Shown: positions 6,333 to 8,182 of the stretch, one piece after another
Position numbering within the stretch: the first letter of the stretch is position 1
Layout of the letters: each line of letters starts with the position of its first letter
From: an uncultured Oscillochloris sp.
GTDB taxonomy: Bacteria; Chloroflexota; Chloroflexia; Chloroflexales; Chloroflexaceae
NCBI GenBank assembly: GCA_903877345.1
Contig: CAIRDL010000754.1
Location: 1 to 8,182 of the forward strand
DNA: 8,182 nt
Direction: 5' to 3'
The notes under the pieces: model-generated
Told to the model about the DNA's origin: nothing
Seen by the model: only the letters and a program-made list of their open reading frames with translations
Database searches by the model: none
Made by a program: the position numbers and the translations under genes

Positions 6333-6337
6333 TATTC

Positions 6338-8050
6338 ATGCGATCTGATTCCGAAGGGCTAGACATACCACCTGCTGACCAGGGACGCAAGGTAAGCTTG
6401 ACCGGCCAAAGCTTGATCGAGTCGCCGCTGCTGAATAAGGGCAGTGCCTTCACCCTTGAGGAACGGCAGGCGTTTGGGTTGCTTGGCCTGCTCCCCGCCA
6501 AGGTTGCCACTATTGAGGAGCAACTCCCCCGCGCTTACGAGAACTTTCAGCGCAAGACCAGCGACCTCGAACGCTACATCTACCTCGCTTCGCTGCACGA
6601 CCGCAACGAGGTGCTGTTCTACCGTTTAGTCTCGGAGCATATCGTCGAGATGGCTCCGATCATTTACACGCCCACCGTTGGTCTGGCTTGTCAGCAGTAC
6701 AGCCACATCTACCGCCGCCCCCGGGGGCTTTACCTGGCCTATCCGCAGCGTGACCTCCTCGACACCATGCTCGCCAACGCTCCGTCGTCCAATGTGCGCG
6801 TGATCGTCGTCACCGACGGCGAGCGGATTCTCGGCCTCGGTGATTTGGGCGTTGGTGGGATGGGCATCCCCATCGGTAAACTCGCCCTCTACACCATCTG
6901 CGCGGGCATTCATCCTGCCACCACGCTGCCCATCATTCTTGATGTTGGTACCAACAACCAGGCGTTGCTGAACGACCCGCTTTACCTGGGTTGGCGCCAC
7001 GAGCGCGTGCGTGGGGCCGACTACGATGCGTTTGTCGAGGCGTTTGTGCAAGGCGTGATGCAGCACTTTCCACATGCGATTCTCCAGTGGGAAGACTTCG
7101 CCAAACATCGCGCAGGCACCTTGCTCGAACGCTACCGCGACCAACTCTGTTCGTTTAACGACGATATTCAGGGCACTGGTGCGGTAACGCTCGCCGGTCT
7201 GTTGAGCGCCGCCGATGTGATTGGCATCCCTTTAGCTAGGCAGCGCATCGTCATCCTTGGGGCGGGTTCGGCAGCTATCGGTATCGCCGACCAGATTGTT
7301 ACGGCGATGGTGGATCAGGGCCGTCCCCTCGCTGATGCCCGGGCCGCGTTGTGGCTCGTAGACAGCCAGGGACTCGTCCACACAGGGCGTTCGGATCTGG
7401 AGCCTGCCAAACAGGTTTATGCCCAACCCCAGGCGGCGGTATCCGGTTGGATCGTCGCGCTGCCCGAACTGATTAGCCTCCAGGAAGTGGTCAAGCATGT
7501 GCATCCCCACGCGCTGATCGGCACCGCCGCGCAGCCAGGAGCTTTCACGGAGTCATTGGTGTGGACGATGGCGCAACACACGGCGCGTCCAGTGATCTTT
7601 CCTCTTTCCAACCCCACCAGCAAGAGTGAAGCGGTGCCTGCCGACCTCATTGCCTGGACGAGGGGCCGCGCCTTGGTTGCGACGGGCAGCCCCTTTGCCC
7701 CCGTGACCTATGGTGGGAAGACCTTCACCATCGGTCAGTGCAACAATGTCTTTATCTTCCCCGGGGTTGGGCTTGGCGTGATTGCCGCCGGAGCACGCCG
7801 CGTAACCGACACCATGTTCGTCGCTGCCGCCCGCGCCCTGAGCCTGTGGGCACCCATTCGCCACGACCCCACCGCACCGCTCTACCCCTCGCTGACGCAG
7901 GCCCGCACGATCTCGCAACAGGTCGCCGTGGCAGTTGGCCTCGCGGCAATGCAGGCCGGGGTGGCGGAGCCACTCGCCGAGGCGGAACTATCCCAACGGG
8001 TCGCCGCAATGATGTGGACGCCGCAGTACGTACCGTATACGCGGGCGTAA
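6338..8050 (+). CDS. Malic enzyme (malate dehydrogenase, oxaloacetate-decarboxylating)
   Basis: A 570-residue enzyme of the large (MaeA/SfcA and animal-type) malic enzyme class, converting malate to pyruvate and CO2 with reduction of NAD(P)+. Length fits E. coli MaeA (565). Numbered from the ATG at 6338, visible features are YTPTVG with catalytic Tyr110, the signature region TDGERILGLGDLG to GIPIGK with catalytic Lys181, DVGTNN, metal ligands Glu252-Asp253 in WEDF and Asp276 in FNDDIQGTG, the dinucleotide loop GAGSAAIG at 308-315, and the late motifs FPLSNPTS, ATGSPF and NNVFIFPGVGLG. The second Rossmann strand ends LVDSQG, keeping the acidic residue but with Gln where animal NADP enzymes have Lys; this leans towards NAD+ but is not decisive. 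The gene has its own promoter-like region and is separated by 382 bases from the upstream gene, so it is probably transcribed separately. It would link C4 acids to pyruvate and supply reducing power. Confidence 0.96.
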   Translation: MRSDSEGLDIPPADQGRKVSLTGQSLIESPLLNKGSAFTLEERQAFGLLGLLPAKVATIEEQLPRAYENFQRKTSDLERYIYLASLHDRNEVLFYRLVSEHIVEMAPIIYTPTVGLACQQYSHIYRRPRGLYLAYPQRDLLDTMLANAPSSNVRVIVVTDGERILGLGDLGVGGMGIPIGKLALYTICAGIHPATTLPIILDVGTNNQALLNDPLYLGWRHERVRGADYDAFVEAFVQGVMQHFPHAILQWEDFAKHRAGTLLERYRDQLCSFNDDIQGTGAVTLAGLLSAADVIGIPLARQRIVILGAGSAAIGIADQIVTAMVDQGRPLADARAALWLVDSQGLVHTGRSDLEPAKQVYAQPQAAVSGWIVALPELISLQEVVKHVHPHALIGTAAQPGAFTESLVWTMAQHTARPVIFPLSNPTSKSEAVPADLIAWTRGRALVATGSPFAPVTYGGKTFTIGQCNNVFIFPGVGLGVIAAGARRVTDTMFVAAARALSLWAPIRHDPTAPLYPSLTQARTISQQVAVAVGLAAMQAGVAEPLAEAELSQRVAAMMWTPQYVPYTRA

Positions 8051-8062
8051 AGCGGCGGTCGC

Positions 8063-8182
8063 TCAGCGCACCTCGGCCTCTTCGCCAAGCTGTTGGAGCA
8101 TCGCCTGGGTGTCAATCAGGTGATTGTTGAAAATCGCCCGGGCGGTCTCAAGCAGTTGAAAGATCAGCGGGTCGCGCACCCG
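8063..8182 (-). CDS. 3' end of a minus-strand gene, possibly ArsR-like regulator
   Basis: The reverse strand is open from the window edge to a TGA at 8065-8063, giving the last 39 codons of a protein whose 5' part is outside the window. The tail contains RDPLIFQLLETARAIFNNHL, then IDTQAMLQQL and an acidic end, reading as one or two amphipathic helices. This resembles the C-terminal helix after the winged helix in some ArsR/SmtB-type regulators, where a 'DP..F.LL..AR..' segment follows the wing, but that identification is from memory and weak. The codon choice and helix-like composition look coding, and the frame ends 12 bases from the convergent malic enzyme stop, as expected for a real gene end. 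No clear terminator separates the two. Confidence 0.6.
   Translation of the reverse strand, partial: RVRDPLIFQLLETARAIFNNHLIDTQAMLQQLGEEAEVR

Noticed and set aside
6293..6337. 15-residue N-terminal extension of the malic enzyme from the ATG at 6293
   Set aside because: The ATG lies between the two TATAAT boxes and the second box falls inside the extension, while AAGGGAG sits at ideal spacing before 6338.
8051..8070. Terminator between the convergent genes
   Set aside because: Only a 4-bp AGCG/CGCT stem is visible and there is no T-run on either strand.

Overview
The window is a GC-rich bacterial segment, dense with genes, carrying five complete plus-strand genes and the 3' end of one minus-strand gene. 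Gene content and style suggest a member of the Chloroflexota, possibly a filamentous phototroph-like lineage: a bacterial tricorn protease, an HMG-CoA lyase, GC-rich codon use, and intergenic DNA filled with short heptamer/octamer tandem repeats. This assignment is an inference from style and gene content, not from a marker gene.

Layout. Bases 1-63 are nine perfect copies of the heptamer ACCTGAA, reaching the window edge. Four tightly packed plus-strand genes follow: an HMG-CoA lyase (83-1015), a short-chain dehydrogenase/reductase starting on the base after the lyase stop codon (1016-1807), a tricorn-type protease (1824-5165) and a hydroxypyruvate-isomerase-family TIM barrel (5182-5955). Junctions of 0, 16 and 16 bases suggest one transcript. 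A 337-base non-coding stretch (5956-6292) then holds an octamer tandem repeat, a small hairpin and a perfect 22-bp inverted repeat. It ends in an AT-rich promoter-like segment in front of a malic enzyme gene (6338-8050). A minus-strand gene, present only as its last 39 codons, converges on the malic enzyme with a 12-base gap.

The genes do not form a single recognised pathway. HMG-CoA lyase makes acetyl-CoA and acetoacetate from HMG-CoA (leucine/isoprenoid-acid catabolism). The malic enzyme links malate to pyruvate. The isomerase-like protein belongs to the glyoxylate/hydroxypyruvate family. The tricorn protease degrades oligopeptides, which could feed amino-acid catabolism. A shared theme of peptide and amino-acid carbon recovery is possible but inferred.

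Most notable points: (1) the hydroxypyruvate-isomerase-like protein has Lys at the position of the first catalytic, metal-binding Glu (Glu143 of E. coli Hyi), while the other metal-site positions are kept in register; (2) an intergenic 22-bp perfect inverted repeat is built from copies of a TGATCCGTG motif, with a further core copy in the malic enzyme leader; (3) a heptamer tandem array abuts the first ribosome binding site; (4) the tricorn has a roughly 65-residue Pro/Glu-rich insert between propeller repeats. I saw no convincing wholly new multi-gene system. Start codons of three genes were moved downstream of the longest open frame on ribosome-binding-site evidence.
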